Below are positions 15,878 to 24,502 of a DNA stretch of 59,320 nucleotides, piece by piece (position 1 is the stretch's first letter; each line of letters opens with the position of its first letter). The notes under the pieces were generated by a model. The model saw only the letters and a program-made list of their open reading frames with translations. It was not told where the DNA came from and made no database searches. The DNA comes from DATHSY01 sp046729855 (GTDB taxonomy: Bacteria; Actinomycetota; UBA4738; HRBIN12): assembly GCA_046729855.1 (NCBI GenBank), contig JBKPHM010000033.1:1-59320 (forward strand), read 5' to 3'. A program made the position numbers and the translations under genes.

Positions 15878-17319
15878 CAGCCGCGGACCCCGATCTGTAC
15901 GTCGCGGAAGCGGGCCGGGGCGCTTCCGTGACCGACGCGCGCCGTCTGCGTCGGTTGTCCCTTGCCACAGTTCGGCGTACCCCATAGCGTCCAGTCCTCG
16001 CGCCCGCCGACCGCGTCGCAGCGACCCCAGAACTCGGGGGTGATGCCCGTGTAGTTGGGGTTGCGGTACACCTGCGTGAGCCTGCCGTCCCGGATGCGCC
16101 GGGCGATCTCGCATCCGAACTGGAAGTTCACGCGTCGGTCGTCGATCGACCACGACTGGTTGGTGGCCATGAACACGCCGTCCTTCGTGTCGCCGATGAT
16201 GTCGGCGAGCGTGCCCTCCCTTGGCTCGATGTTGATGTTGGTCATCCGAATGAGCGGCATGCTCTGCCACCCGTCCGCACGCATCGCGCCGCTCGAGGGC
16301 AGCCCGAGGACGCGCGCCGTTTCACGGCTCGAGATGAAGTTCTGGAAGATCCCGTCCTCGATGATCGGCACGCGCTGTGACGGCACACCCTCGTCGTCCC
16401 AGCCGAACGACCCCAAGCCACCCGCGAGCGTGGCGTCGGCCGTGATCGACACCAGATCGCTCGCGTAGCGGAGGCGACCGCGGTCGTCCGGCGAGACGAA
16501 CGACGAGCCGGCGTAGGACTCTTCCATACCGAGCACGCGGTCGAGCTCGACCGCGTGGCCGATCGACTCGTGGATCTGAAGCTCGACCTGGCCGCTGTCG
16601 AGCACGAGCGTGGTCACCTCGCTCGGGCACTCCGGCGCCGACAGCAGTTCCACGGCCTCGGTTCCCGTTCGTTCGGCCTCCTCAACGAGGCCGAGCTTCG
16701 CGATGTGCTCCCATCCGGCGGCCGCGATGTGTCCGCGGAACGAGTTCGGATAGCTACGGCGCTGCATCTCGCCGTCGCCGATAGCCGTCGCCTCCAGGCC
16801 GGCGCCGGAGTGCACGATCGTCTGCTCGATCGCGGAGCCCTCGCCGGATGCGAACCACGACCGCGAACGGAACAGGTCGATTCCGCCTTCCGCGAACGTC
16901 ACGCCGCTCACGCCCTGGACCCGCCGCGTCGCCTCCATCAGCAACGCGACCTTCTCCTCGAGCGGAACGGTGAACGGGTCCTTCTGTATCGGCGTCTGGT
17001 ACCGCCCGGTCACCGGCTCGACCGGCGCGAGCGTCACCGGCTCGCCGGGAAGCCGGGCTGCGGCTCTGGCGATCCGCGTCGCCAGCTCGGCCGTGCGGTG
17101 GATGTCGCCCTCGGCGAGCCGCGCGGTCGCGGCGAAACCCCAGTAGCCGTCGACCAGGACCCGGATCCCGAGCCCCTGCGAGCTGGACCGGTCGATGCCC
17201 TCCATCTCCTGGTTCCGAACGGTGAGCGACTCCGAGTCGAGTGCCACGACACGTGCGTCGGCGTACCCGGCGCCGCCCGCTCGGGCGGCGGCGACCGCGG
17301 CCCTGGCGACGTCGAGCAT
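15877..17319 (-). CDS. tldD: TldD metalloprotease catalytic subunit
   Basis: A 480-residue protein with HESIGH (the HExxxH zinc motif of TldD) near residue 250, then HAVELDRVLGMEESYAGSSF and the C-terminal WTLWGTPNCGKGQP segment that supplies the remaining Cys ligand region. With TldE it degrades or matures short unfolded peptides. The length matches E. coli TldD (about 480). It is the first gene of the tldDE pair and diverges from the luciferase-like oxidoreductase across 100 bases. Confidence 0.93.
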   Translation of the reverse strand: MLDVARAAVAAARAGGAGYADARVVALDSESLTVRNQEMEGIDRSSSQGLGIRVLVDGYWGFAATARLAEGDIHRTAELATRIARAAARLPGEPVTLAPVEPVTGRYQTPIQKDPFTVPLEEKVALLMEATRRVQGVSGVTFAEGGIDLFRSRSWFASGEGSAIEQTIVHSGAGLEATAIGDGEMQRRSYPNSFRGHIAAAGWEHIAKLGLVEEAERTGTEAVELLSAPECPSEVTTLVLDSGQVELQIHESIGHAVELDRVLGMEESYAGSSFVSPDDRGRLRYASDLVSITADATLAGGLGSFGWDDEGVPSQRVPIIEDGIFQNFISSRETARVLGLPSSGAMRADGWQSMPLIRMTNINIEPREGTLADIIGDTKDGVFMATNQSWSIDDRRVNFQFGCEIARRIRDGRLTQVYRNPNYTGITPEFWGRCDAVGGREDWTLWGTPNCGKGQPTQTARVGHGSAPARFRDVQIGVRG

Positions 17320-17382
17320 CAGCGGTGTCCTTCCGTAGCAGGCAGCCCCAAGGGGTGGGGCTCGGGGTTCGCCGAAGGGTAA

Positions 17383-17398
17383 CGGACGCGCGCGTCCG
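17383..17398. promoter_or_regulatory. 16-bp perfect palindrome over the -35 region
   Basis: CGGACGCG-CGCGTCCG is a perfect palindrome. It occupies the -35 position relative to the TACCCT box at 17406-17411, and lies between the divergent tldD and luciferase-like genes. It could be an operator; GC-rich palindromes also arise by chance in this composition. A smaller hairpin (AGCCCC...GGGGCT, 17344-17362) lies nearer tldD. Confidence 0.35.
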
Positions 17399-17405
17399 GC
17401 GGCAC

Positions 17406-17411
17406 TACCCT
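17406..17411 (+). promoter_or_regulatory. leaderless -10 box (TACCCT)
   Basis: TACCCT ends 8 bases before the GTG at 17420 with no ribosome binding site between, the same layout seen at many starts in this window. Confidence 0.5.
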
Positions 17412-17419
17412 TGGCCGCG

Positions 17420-18445
17420 GTGCGGCTCGGCGTTCACATCGGGCACTGGTCTGGCCCTCCCCAACCGATCGATACCGTCGGCGTGGCGCGTGCGGCGGAG
17501 TCGTTCGGGTACGACTGCGTCTGGGCGTCGGAGGCATGGAGCTCCGACGCGGTGACGGTCCTCACGTGGCTCGCGGCACATACCGAACGTATCGACCTCG
17601 GCGCTGGCGTCTTGCAGATACCGGCGCGCACGCCCGCGGCGACGGCCATGACGGCTGTAACGCTCGACCATCTGTCGGGCGGGCGGTTCAGGCTGGGGCT
17701 CGGCACCAGCGGGCCCGCGGTTTCCGAGGGCTGGCACGGCGTCAAGTTCGTCGATCCGGTCGGGTGGATGCGGGAGTACGTGACGCTCGTCCGCTCGATG
17801 CTCGCGCGCCGCGAGCCCGTGACGTTCGAAGGGGAGCGGTACGCGCTGCCGGCCCGCGACGGGATCGGGCAGGGCCGCGCGATGAAGCTCGGCGTGAAGC
17901 CGCTCCGGGCCCGCATGCCCATCTACCTCGGCGCCATGGGAGAGCGGATGGTTGCGCTGGCGGCCGAGCTCGGCGACGGATGGATGCCGCTCCTGTTCTC
18001 TCCCGAGCGCGCCGGGCTCTTCTCGGGATCGCTCGTCGAGGGGTTCGAGCGGCGCGGTAGCCGGCCGGAGCGGTTCGACGTCGCGCCGATGGTGTGGATG
18101 GCGATCGGCGACGACCTTGAGGCCTGCCGCGACATGGTCCGGCCCCAGATCGCCATGTATGTAGGGGGGATGGGACCGCGCGGCCGCAATTTCTACAACC
18201 GGCTCGTCGCGCGCATGGGGTTCGAGAAGGCGGCCGCAGCGATCGCGGAGGCCTATCTCGACGGGCGGCGGGCCGAGGCTTCGGCCGCGGTGCCGGACGA
18301 GCTCGTCGACGAGGTAGCGCTCGTCGGTTCGGTCGAGCGCGTGCGGGACCGGCTCGAAGCGTGGCGGGCGGCCGGCGTGACGACGATCGTCGCCCGGACC
18401 ACGGACGTCGAGCAGCTTCGCGCCCTCGCCCACGCCGCCGGCTGA
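17420..18445 (+). CDS. luciferase-like (LLM class) F420-dependent oxidoreductase
   Basis: A protein of about 341 residues with the bacterial-luciferase TIM-barrel pattern: AESFGYDCVWASEAW near the N-terminus, LDHLSGGRFRLGLGTSGP around residue 90 and PIYLGAMGERMVALAAELGDGW around 170. This matches the F420-dependent LLM group common in actinobacteria; FMN use cannot be excluded. The substrate is unknown. I prefer GTG at 17420 (leaderless) over TTG at 17411, which overlaps the -10 box. It ends one base from the convergent C45 gene. Confidence 0.87.
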   Translation: MRLGVHIGHWSGPPQPIDTVGVARAAESFGYDCVWASEAWSSDAVTVLTWLAAHTERIDLGAGVLQIPARTPAATAMTAVTLDHLSGGRFRLGLGTSGPAVSEGWHGVKFVDPVGWMREYVTLVRSMLARREPVTFEGERYALPARDGIGQGRAMKLGVKPLRARMPIYLGAMGERMVALAAELGDGWMPLLFSPERAGLFSGSLVEGFERRGSRPERFDVAPMVWMAIGDDLEACRDMVRPQIAMYVGGMGPRGRNFYNRLVARMGFEKAAAAIAEAYLDGRRAEASAAVPDELVDEVALVGSVERVRDRLEAWRAAGVTTIVARTTDVEQLRALAHAAG

Positions 18446-18446
18446 G

Positions 18447-19529
18447 CTACGCGGAGGCGGCCGCCGCCGTCTCGAACCGGTGCGTCTGCGACACCGAGTC
18501 GCAGGGGTTGCCACGTCCGAACGAGACCTCGCTCGCCGTCAGGTCGGCGATCCACCAAAAGGCGGTCGCGGACGTGCCTCGGTACCGCTCGGGGTGGCGG
18601 CAGATCGCGTTCGGCTCGCCCTCGTGGTCGGAGAGGATCGCGCGGACCGTGCCGGGCGTGATGGTGCCGGGCTCCGCGGCGGCGAGCAGGGCGAGCGCGC
18701 GCTCGTGGCGTGCCGACGAGTTCGACCGGTAGTCCGGATCGCCCTCGTACCGCAGCATCCGCTCGCAGACGTAGTGGTTGGCGTGCGCCATGTGGCCGCG
18801 TTCGTCCGGTCGGGTCAACTCCGCGTCGGTCGCCGATCCTTCGAGGTTGACAGCGTGGCCGGTCCGGTCCACGACGACGTGGTTGTAAGACGACGCTCGG
18901 TCGTCCCGCAGCCCCTCCGCGATCACCGCGTCGAGCGACCATTGGCGCAGCATCGACCGGAACTGGATCTCGCGCGGGATGCCGACGCGCTCGTCGAGCG
19001 GCGCGAGCTCGTTGCCGGTCATCGAGACGCCGTTCGCGTTCCACCCGCAGCTCACCCACAGCCCGTTCCCGATCGTGAACTGCGCCGGCTCGCCCTCCAA
19101 CGCCCACTCGATCGCGATCAACTGCTCTTGGTACCTACGTTGCATGTCGTTGTTGTGACCGACCAGCACGCGATCATCGGCCGTCGCCGGTGGCACGGCC
19201 ACGACGTCCGTGCACTTCCCCTGGAGCCGCGCAGCGTACGGCTCGTACCAGATCTCCTCGACCATGCAGGCGAACACGGCGCGCGAGTCCACCTCGGCAA
19301 CCTCGGCAAGCGCCTCGAGCTCGTCGCGGTACCAGGGGTACGCGGCGAACGTGATTTCGCGATACCGGTCGGCCAGCTCGAGCTGTTCCGATCGCGTCCG
19401 CCCGCACGGGATCCGGTCGTCGAAGTCGACCTCCTCTCGGATCACGTCGGCACACGCTCTCCCGAGCGTCAGCCCGGCGTCCCGGTGCGTGCCCTCGACG
19501 CGGATCACCGGGATGCGGCGAGGCGGCAT
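18447..19529 (-). CDS. C45-family acyltransferase/peptidase homologue
   Basis: A 360-residue Ntn-hydrolase of the acyl-CoA:6-aminopenicillanate acyltransferase (C45) family. Cys106 in GKCTDVV is the expected nucleophile, followed by VGHNNDMQRRYQEQL, NGLWVSCGWNANGVSMTGNEL and a C-terminal ICRHPERYRGTSATAFWWIAD. Members auto-cleave before the Cys and hydrolyse or transfer acyl groups on small amides. Lys, not Gly, precedes the Cys here. I chose ATG at 19529 because a TACCAT box ends 7 bases before it; an in-frame ATG at 19538 overlaps that box. Confidence 0.82.
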   Translation of the reverse strand: MPPRRIPVIRVEGTHRDAGLTLGRACADVIREEVDFDDRIPCGRTRSEQLELADRYREITFAAYPWYRDELEALAEVAEVDSRAVFACMVEEIWYEPYAARLQGKCTDVVAVPPATADDRVLVGHNNDMQRRYQEQLIAIEWALEGEPAQFTIGNGLWVSCGWNANGVSMTGNELAPLDERVGIPREIQFRSMLRQWSLDAVIAEGLRDDRASSYNHVVVDRTGHAVNLEGSATDAELTRPDERGHMAHANHYVCERMLRYEGDPDYRSNSSARHERALALLAAAEPGTITPGTVRAILSDHEGEPNAICRHPERYRGTSATAFWWIADLTASEVSFGRGNPCDSVSQTHRFETAAAASA

Positions 19530-19662
19530 GTCATGCATGGTAATGCCTCGCCCGACGGCCCCGGTGGTGCCAGAGCGGCCGGGAAGCGGTGCGCCCGCCT
19601 GCTTGCCCCCGGCCCCTGCCGCCGGGTACCTTCGGCCGCGACACCGCCTACCGGAGGGCGCC

Positions 19663-20469
19663 ATGCAAGGACCGCAGCTGCCGCCACCACCTCCGTTGCA
19701 ACCACGCAGCGTCGCCGACATCCTGGAGACCGCCTTCAACCTGTACCGGCGTCACTGGGTGACGTTGATGGAGCTCGTCGCCATTCTCGTCGTGCCGCTG
19801 ACGTTCGTGCAGTTCCTGGTCGCGGACGCGTTCTCGGAGAAGGTCGTGATCGGGCCCGACGGGCAGCCGACGATCGACGAGGGACTCGGGGCCGGTCTCA
19901 TCGGCGGCGGAGTGATCGTTGGCCTTTTGAGCATCCTCATCAACCTCATCCTGCTCGGTGCGATCGCCTGGGCGGTCGCAACGATCCTGGTCGGGCGAGA
20001 ACCGGACCTCGCCGAGTCCTACCGGTTCGGGTATCGGCGGATCTGGTCGATACTGCTCGTGGCGATCCTGAGTGGACTCGCCATCTTCGGGGGACTCATC
20101 CTGCTGATCGTCCCCGGCGTCATCATCCTGGTCCGGCTGTTCGCGTCGATCCCGGCTGTCGTCGTCGAGGGGCGTCGGGGCACCGACGCGCTCGGGCGTT
20201 CGTGGAACCTGGTGAAGGGATACAGCTGGCCGGTCTTCGGTGCCCTCCTGGTGAGCTGGCTGTTGGCCTGGATCGTGAACGCGCTCCTGACCTCGGCTGG
20301 CGGCGACAGCTGGGTAGCAGGATGGATCCTCGGGTCGATCGCATCGATCATCACGATGCCGTTCACGACGCTCGTCGTCGGTCTGCTGTATTTCGATCTC
20401 CGCGTGCGGAAGGAGAACCTCGACGTCGCGACGCTCGACCGAGAGCTTCAGGCGTCTTCGGCGTCGTAG
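19663..20469 (+). CDS. polytopic membrane protein (glycerophosphoryl diester phosphodiesterase membrane-domain type)
   Basis: A 268-residue protein with a Pro-rich N-terminus and about five or six hydrophobic helices (roughly 35-55, 85-115, 130-155, 185-205, 220-245). The PRSVADILETAFNLYRRHW opening and the GRSWNLVKGYSWPVFG segment are typical of an actinobacterial membrane family often labelled as a GDPD membrane domain or DUF7544-like. No catalytic residues are evident and the function is unknown. ATG has a GGAGGG site 4 bases upstream. Confidence 0.7.
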   Translation: MQGPQLPPPPPLQPRSVADILETAFNLYRRHWVTLMELVAILVVPLTFVQFLVADAFSEKVVIGPDGQPTIDEGLGAGLIGGGVIVGLLSILINLILLGAIAWAVATILVGREPDLAESYRFGYRRIWSILLVAILSGLAIFGGLILLIVPGVIILVRLFASIPAVVVEGRRGTDALGRSWNLVKGYSWPVFGALLVSWLLAWIVNALLTSAGGDSWVAGWILGSIASIITMPFTTLVVGLLYFDLRVRKENLDVATLDRELQASSAS

Positions 20470-20531
20470 GGACGGCGTGTCACAGCCCCCGGCTACCGTC
20501 TGACGCGTCTTCCTCACAAGGGGGTCACGCG

Positions 20532-21515
20532 GTGGCTGAGATCGGGTTCGCGCTCGTCGGTCTGGCCGTCGGCGCTGCGATCGGCGTCGCCGTGGTCGCG
20601 ACCCGCGGACGGCGCCTGGAACCTGGCACCGGCGCGGTCGAGGCGCGCCTGGAGCTCCAGGCGGCGGAGCTCCGCCGGCTGGCCGATGCGGCCATCGTCC
20701 GGGATGGCGCCGCGGGGCGGATCGGCGAGGACGTGGCCGCGGCCCGCCGAGCGTTGGAGGCGCTCGCGATCCGCGAGACGGAGCGACGCGAGCGCGAACG
20801 GGAGTCGGCCGAGGTCGTCCGGCGCCTGGCAACGGTGCTCGCCGGCGGCGCATCGAAGGGCCGCGCCGGCGAGAACGTGCTCCGCGAGCACCTGGCGCAG
20901 CTCCCGCCGGGGATGTTGGTCACGGACCTGCGCGTGAACGGAAAGGTGGTCGAGTTCGCCCTGGAGCTCCCCGATGGTCGCCGGCTGCCCATCGATTCCA
21001 AGTGGCCTGCCGTCGCCGAGATCCAGGCGCTCGAGGCCGCGGCCCATCCGGGCGAGCGGGAGGCCCGGGCGCGCGAGGTGGAGCGGGCAGTCGCGGCTCG
21101 CGCGCGGGAGGTGGCCCAGTACCTCGATCCGTCGCTGACGGCGCCGGTCGCCGTGGCGGCGATCCCCGACGCGGCGTACGCGGTGGTCCGCCGAGCACAC
21201 GCGGACGCGTTCGCTCGGGGCGTCGTGCTGGTGCCGTACTCGACCGCGCTCCCGGTGCTGCTCTTCCTGTACAGCATCGTGAGCCGGTACGGCAATGGCG
21301 GCGACCTTCGCGGGTGCCTCCGCGAGATCGCGACGGTGCTCGACGGGGTGGAGGTCGTGCTCGAGAACAAGCTCGCCAAGGCCGCCACGATGATCGCCAA
21401 CGGGACGGACGAGCTTCGCTCGCAGCTCGGCAAGGCGCGCGGCTCGCTCGCTCGCGCACGTTCGGCGGACGAGATCGGACCTGTCGACGAGGCGGTGCTG
21501 CGCGTCGTGCCATGA
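20532..21515 (+). CDS. rmuC: RmuC-family protein
   Basis: A 327-residue protein. An N-terminal membrane anchor (about 4-24) leads into a coiled-coil stretch rich in Arg, Glu and Ala (35-105), then the RmuC nuclease-like domain with KGRAGENVLREHL, LPIDSKWP and VVLVPYSTALPVL. The family is thought to limit recombination at inverted repeats; the catalytic role is inferred from a restriction-endonuclease-like fold. It is shorter than E. coli RmuC (about 475). GTG follows an AAGGGGG site. Confidence 0.85.
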   Translation: MAEIGFALVGLAVGAAIGVAVVATRGRRLEPGTGAVEARLELQAAELRRLADAAIVRDGAAGRIGEDVAAARRALEALAIRETERRERERESAEVVRRLATVLAGGASKGRAGENVLREHLAQLPPGMLVTDLRVNGKVVEFALELPDGRRLPIDSKWPAVAEIQALEAAAHPGEREARAREVERAVAARAREVAQYLDPSLTAPVAVAAIPDAAYAVVRRAHADAFARGVVLVPYSTALPVLLFLYSIVSRYGNGGDLRGCLREIATVLDGVEVVLENKLAKAATMIANGTDELRSQLGKARGSLARARSADEIGPVDEAVLRVVP

Positions 21516-21541
21516 TGCCCTCGCGATTTCGGGAGGGCATC
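21514..21541 (+). terminator. terminator-like hairpin after rmuC
   Basis: GATGCCCTC (21514-21522) pairs perfectly with GAGGGCATC (21533-21541) across a 10-base loop, starting inside the rmuC stop codon. No U-run follows, so it may only attenuate or protect the 3' end. Confidence 0.45.
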
Positions 21542-21542
21542 T

Positions 21543-21860
21543 GTGATGATCGCGAGGGTCTGGCGCGGATGGACGGACGCGTCCCGCGCGGGTGAGTACG
21601 TCGAGTACCTCAACCGTACGGGCGTGCCGGGGCTGCGTGGAACGTCGGGGAACCTAGCTGTGTACGTGCTCCATCGCGTCGTCGCCGACGACCGCACCGA
21701 ATTCGTCGTGATGTCGCTGTGGGACTCGCTCGAGTCGGTGAAGGCCTTCGCCGGGGACGATGTGAGCATCGCGCGCTTCTATCCGCGGGACGATGAGTTG
21801 CTGGTCGATCGCGAGCGACTCTGCGCCCACTACGAGGTCCCCGTCGCGCCGGAACGCTGA
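21543..21860 (+). CDS. antibiotic biosynthesis monooxygenase-like (ABM) protein
   Basis: 105 residues with the alpha+beta ABM barrel pattern: a short MIARVWRGWTD strand, a helix with YVEYLNRTGVPGL, and FVVMSLWDSLESVKAFAGDD. Members are small dimeric ferredoxin-like proteins acting as cofactor-free oxygenases or of unknown role. ATG at 21543 or 21546 can serve. It lies just after the rmuC hairpin and 9 bases before the next small gene. Confidence 0.75.
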   Translation: MMIARVWRGWTDASRAGEYVEYLNRTGVPGLRGTSGNLAVYVLHRVVADDRTEFVVMSLWDSLESVKAFAGDDVSIARFYPRDDELLVDRERLCAHYEVPVAPER

Positions 21861-21869
21861 GGGCTGCCC

Positions 21870-22205
21870 ATGTCGACCTTCGATGACGCGCTCGCCGAGC
21901 GAGGGTTCGGGCCGGTGAGCGGACGGACCCCGCGTGGCGTCCGCGTCTTCGAGGCGTACCCGAACCGGTTCCTGACGTACATGGTGCAGGCGTTCGAGGA
22001 TGGAACCGCGCTCTTCTCGTGGGAGTTCGCGGTCGGGGAGTACCTGGCCGCGAAGGGGATCCAGTTCGGCTCGGACGAGACGCTCAACCAGTTCGCCTAT
22101 CCGCGCCAGGACATCCGCGGTCCGCAGGATGCCACCTGGCTCGCGAGCGCCATCGAACAGGCCGAGACGCTCCTGGCCGAGGTCCGGTTCGACCGAGCGG
22201 ACTGA
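21870..22205 (+). CDS. conserved-looking hypothetical protein, 111 residues
   Basis: I do not recognise this protein. It is 111 residues with no membrane segment and a mixed composition. Aromatic-rich segments (NRFLTYMVQAFEDGTALFSW, FAVGEYLAAKGIQF) suggest a small folded domain. It follows the ABM gene by 9 bases with a GAGGGCTGCCC region upstream, so the two are probably co-transcribed. Its codon use matches its neighbours. Confidence 0.6.
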   Translation: MSTFDDALAERGFGPVSGRTPRGVRVFEAYPNRFLTYMVQAFEDGTALFSWEFAVGEYLAAKGIQFGSDETLNQFAYPRQDIRGPQDATWLASAIEQAETLLAEVRFDRAD

Positions 22206-22216
22206 CGCCGCGAGTC

Positions 22217-22245
22217 TTGACGGTTCTATGCATCATTTGCATACT
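22217..22245 (+). promoter_or_regulatory. argC promoter (TTGACG, 17-base spacer, CATACT)
   Basis: TTGACG at 22217-22222 and CATACT at 22240-22245 with a 17-base spacer form the best-matched promoter in the window. The -10 ends 8 bases before the argC ATG at 22254 with no ribosome binding site, so the mRNA is leaderless or nearly so. Confidence 0.65.
22227..22243. promoter_or_regulatory. ARG box (ArgR operator)
   Basis: TATGCA-TCATT-TGCATA is a perfect 6-bp inverted repeat with a 5-base centre. It matches the shape of actinobacterial ARG boxes (ATGCA...TGCAT). It fills the promoter spacer and overlaps the -10 of argC, so bound ArgR would block RNA polymerase. argR is the fourth gene of the operon it controls. 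Confidence 0.8.
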
Positions 22246-22253
22246 TATCCTCG

Positions 22254-23309
22254 ATGTCTGCCCACTCGCTTCGCGCCGCCGTCCTCGGGGCTTCCGGGTT
22301 CACTGGCGGTGAACTCGTTCGCCTTCTGGGCGCGCATCCGAACGTCAAGCTCGCGTACCTCGGGGGAGAGTCGGCGTCGGGACGATCGCTCGCCAACGTG
22401 CACCCGCACCTCGCGCGCACCCCCGAGGCGGGGAACGTCCTCGGGCCGGTCGACGCCGACGCCGCCGCCGACGAGGCCGACCTGGCGTTCCTCGCGCTGC
22501 CTCGCGGTTCGGCGGCGCGGCTCGCGCCGGCGCTGCTCGAGGCGGGCACCCGGGTCGTGGACCTATCGGGCGATCATCGGCTGCCCGCCGCGTTGTATCC
22601 CGAGTGGTACGGGTTCGAGCGCGACGGCGCATGGCTCGACAAGGCGGTGTACGGGCTGCCCGAGCTCTTCGGAGATCAGATCGCCGGCGCGGATCTGGTT
22701 GCGAACCCAGGGTGCTTCCCCACGCCGGTCGCGCTGGGTCTCGCCCCCCTCCTCCTAGCCGGTCTGATCGGCGGCGGGCCGATCGTCGTCGACGGCAAGA
22801 CGGGCGTGTCGGGCGCCGGGCGAGCGGCGACCGACGCGACGACCTTCGCCGCGTCCGATGAGAGCGTGCGTCCGTACCGGGCGCCGCGGCACCAGCACAC
22901 GCCGGAGATGGAGCACGCGCTGCAGCTCGCGACGGGCGTCGACGTCGCCGTCTCGTTCGTCCCGCATCTCGTCCCCATGGCGCGCGGCGTGCTCGTCACG
23001 TGCTCGGCGCCTCTCTCCTCCGACGTCACGACGACGCAGGCGCTGACCGAGGCGCTCGCGGATGCGTACACCGGTGCGCCGTTCGTCTGCGTGCTCGCGC
23101 CCGGGGACATGGCGGACACGAAACGGACGCGCGGTTCGAACCTCGTCGAGCTCCAGGCGTTCGCGGATCAGCGCGCCGGCCTCGCCGTCGTCATCGGCGC
23201 GATCGACAACCTCGTCAAGGGAGGTGCCGGGCAGGCCATCCAGAACATGAACCTGATGGCCGGGTTCGACGAGACGACGGCGCTCTCCGTCACGGGGGTG
23301 TACCCGTGA
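22254..23309 (+). CDS. argC: N-acetyl-gamma-glutamyl-phosphate reductase
   Basis: A 351-residue enzyme that reduces N-acetylglutamyl phosphate with NADPH to the semialdehyde, the third step of arginine synthesis. The N-terminal LGASGFTGGELVRLL nucleotide loop, the catalytic Cys in NPGCFPTPV, and RHQHTPEME with its conserved His are present, as is GAIDNLVKGGAGQAIQ at the C-terminus. It is first in the arg operon, directly behind the ARG box. Its stop overlaps the argJ start as GTGA. Confidence 0.97.
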   Translation: MSAHSLRAAVLGASGFTGGELVRLLGAHPNVKLAYLGGESASGRSLANVHPHLARTPEAGNVLGPVDADAAADEADLAFLALPRGSAARLAPALLEAGTRVVDLSGDHRLPAALYPEWYGFERDGAWLDKAVYGLPELFGDQIAGADLVANPGCFPTPVALGLAPLLLAGLIGGGPIVVDGKTGVSGAGRAATDATTFAASDESVRPYRAPRHQHTPEMEHALQLATGVDVAVSFVPHLVPMARGVLVTCSAPLSSDVTTTQALTEALADAYTGAPFVCVLAPGDMADTKRTRGSNLVELQAFADQRAGLAVVIGAIDNLVKGGAGQAIQNMNLMAGFDETTALSVTGVYP

Positions 23310-24502
23310 GCGTCTCGTTCCCGCGCGGGTTCCGTGCGGCCGGCGCGACCGCCGGGATGAAGCCGAGCGGCAACGCGGATCTGGCGCTTCTGGTGGCCGA
23401 TGAGCCCTGCGGCGCGGCCGGGCTGTTCACGACCAACGTCTTCTCCGCGGCACCGGTCCGTCTGTCGCGGTCGCGGCTCGCGCACTCGAACGCTGCGCAG
23501 GCGGTGATCGTGAACAGCGGGCAAGCGAACGCGGGCACGGGCATCCGCGGCGACCACGACGCCGAGGCCGTCACGCAGGCGGTCGCGCAACAGCTCGACC
23601 TCGAGGAGTCGCTGGTGCTTGCATGCTCGACCGGCGTGATCGGGGAGCCGCTGCACATGGACGAGCTCCTCCCCGCGCTACCGACCCTGGTCGCCTCGCT
23701 CTCGGCCGATGCGGGCGACGCGTTCGCGCAGGCGATCATGACGACCGATACGAGGCCGAAGCAGGCGACCGCCGAACGCGGGTCGTACCGCGTGGGCGGT
23801 GCAGCGAAGGGCGTCGGGATGATCTCGCCGGACCTGGATCTGGCGACGATGCTCGTGTTCCTCACGACCGACGCGCCGATCCCCGGCGCCGAGATCGGAG
23901 CGCTCGCGCACCCCGTCGTCGAGCCGGTGTTCGAGTCCCTCACCGTCGACGGCTGCACGAGCACCAACGACTCGGTGCTGCTACTGGCCAGTGGCGCCGC
24001 GGGCGGCGACCTCGTGCTCCCTGGGACCGAGGCCTGGCAGCAGGTCTCCGAGGCGATCGAGGAGGTCTCCCGATCGCTCGTCCTCCAGCTGGCAGAGGAC
24101 GCGGAGGGCGCGACCCACGTGATCCTGATCGAGGTAACCGGCGCGCCGACCGAGCACGATGCGCGGGTGGCCGCCAAGGCGGTCGCGAACTCGCCGCTCG
24201 TGAAGACCGCGATGTTCGGCGGCGACCCCAACCCGGGTCGGATCCTGCAAGCGATCGGCTCGTCGGGCGCCGACTTCCTGCCGCAGACCGTCAGCGCGTC
24301 CATCGGCGACGTCCCCGTGATCCAAGGCGGCGAGGTCTCGCCGGAGTACCTCGAGGCCGGCGCCCAGGCCGCCCGGGCCGCGCTGCGCGAGCGCGAGGTC
24401 GTCGTCGGGGTGAGGCTTGGACAGGGGCCCGGGTCGAGCCGCGCGCTCGGCGTGGACCTGTCCCACGACTACGTCCGGATCAACGCGGAGTACACGACGT
24501 GA
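23306..24502 (+). CDS. argJ: ornithine acetyltransferase / N-acetylglutamate synthase
   Basis: A 398-residue Ntn-type enzyme that transfers acetyl from N-acetylornithine to glutamate, giving ornithine and recycling the acetyl group. The self-cleavage site is Ala180-Thr181 in GMISPDLDLATML, where Thr becomes the nucleophile of the beta chain. The end FGGDPNPGRILQAIG and the C-terminal AEYTT are typical. Presence of ArgJ means a cyclic acetyl pathway. GTG overlaps the argC stop, and its own stop overlaps the argB GTG. Confidence 0.96.
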   Translation: MSVSFPRGFRAAGATAGMKPSGNADLALLVADEPCGAAGLFTTNVFSAAPVRLSRSRLAHSNAAQAVIVNSGQANAGTGIRGDHDAEAVTQAVAQQLDLEESLVLACSTGVIGEPLHMDELLPALPTLVASLSADAGDAFAQAIMTTDTRPKQATAERGSYRVGGAAKGVGMISPDLDLATMLVFLTTDAPIPGAEIGALAHPVVEPVFESLTVDGCTSTNDSVLLLASGAAGGDLVLPGTEAWQQVSEAIEEVSRSLVLQLAEDAEGATHVILIEVTGAPTEHDARVAAKAVANSPLVKTAMFGGDPNPGRILQAIGSSGADFLPQTVSASIGDVPVIQGGEVSPEYLEAGAQAARAALREREVVVGVRLGQGPGSSRALGVDLSHDYVRINAEYTT

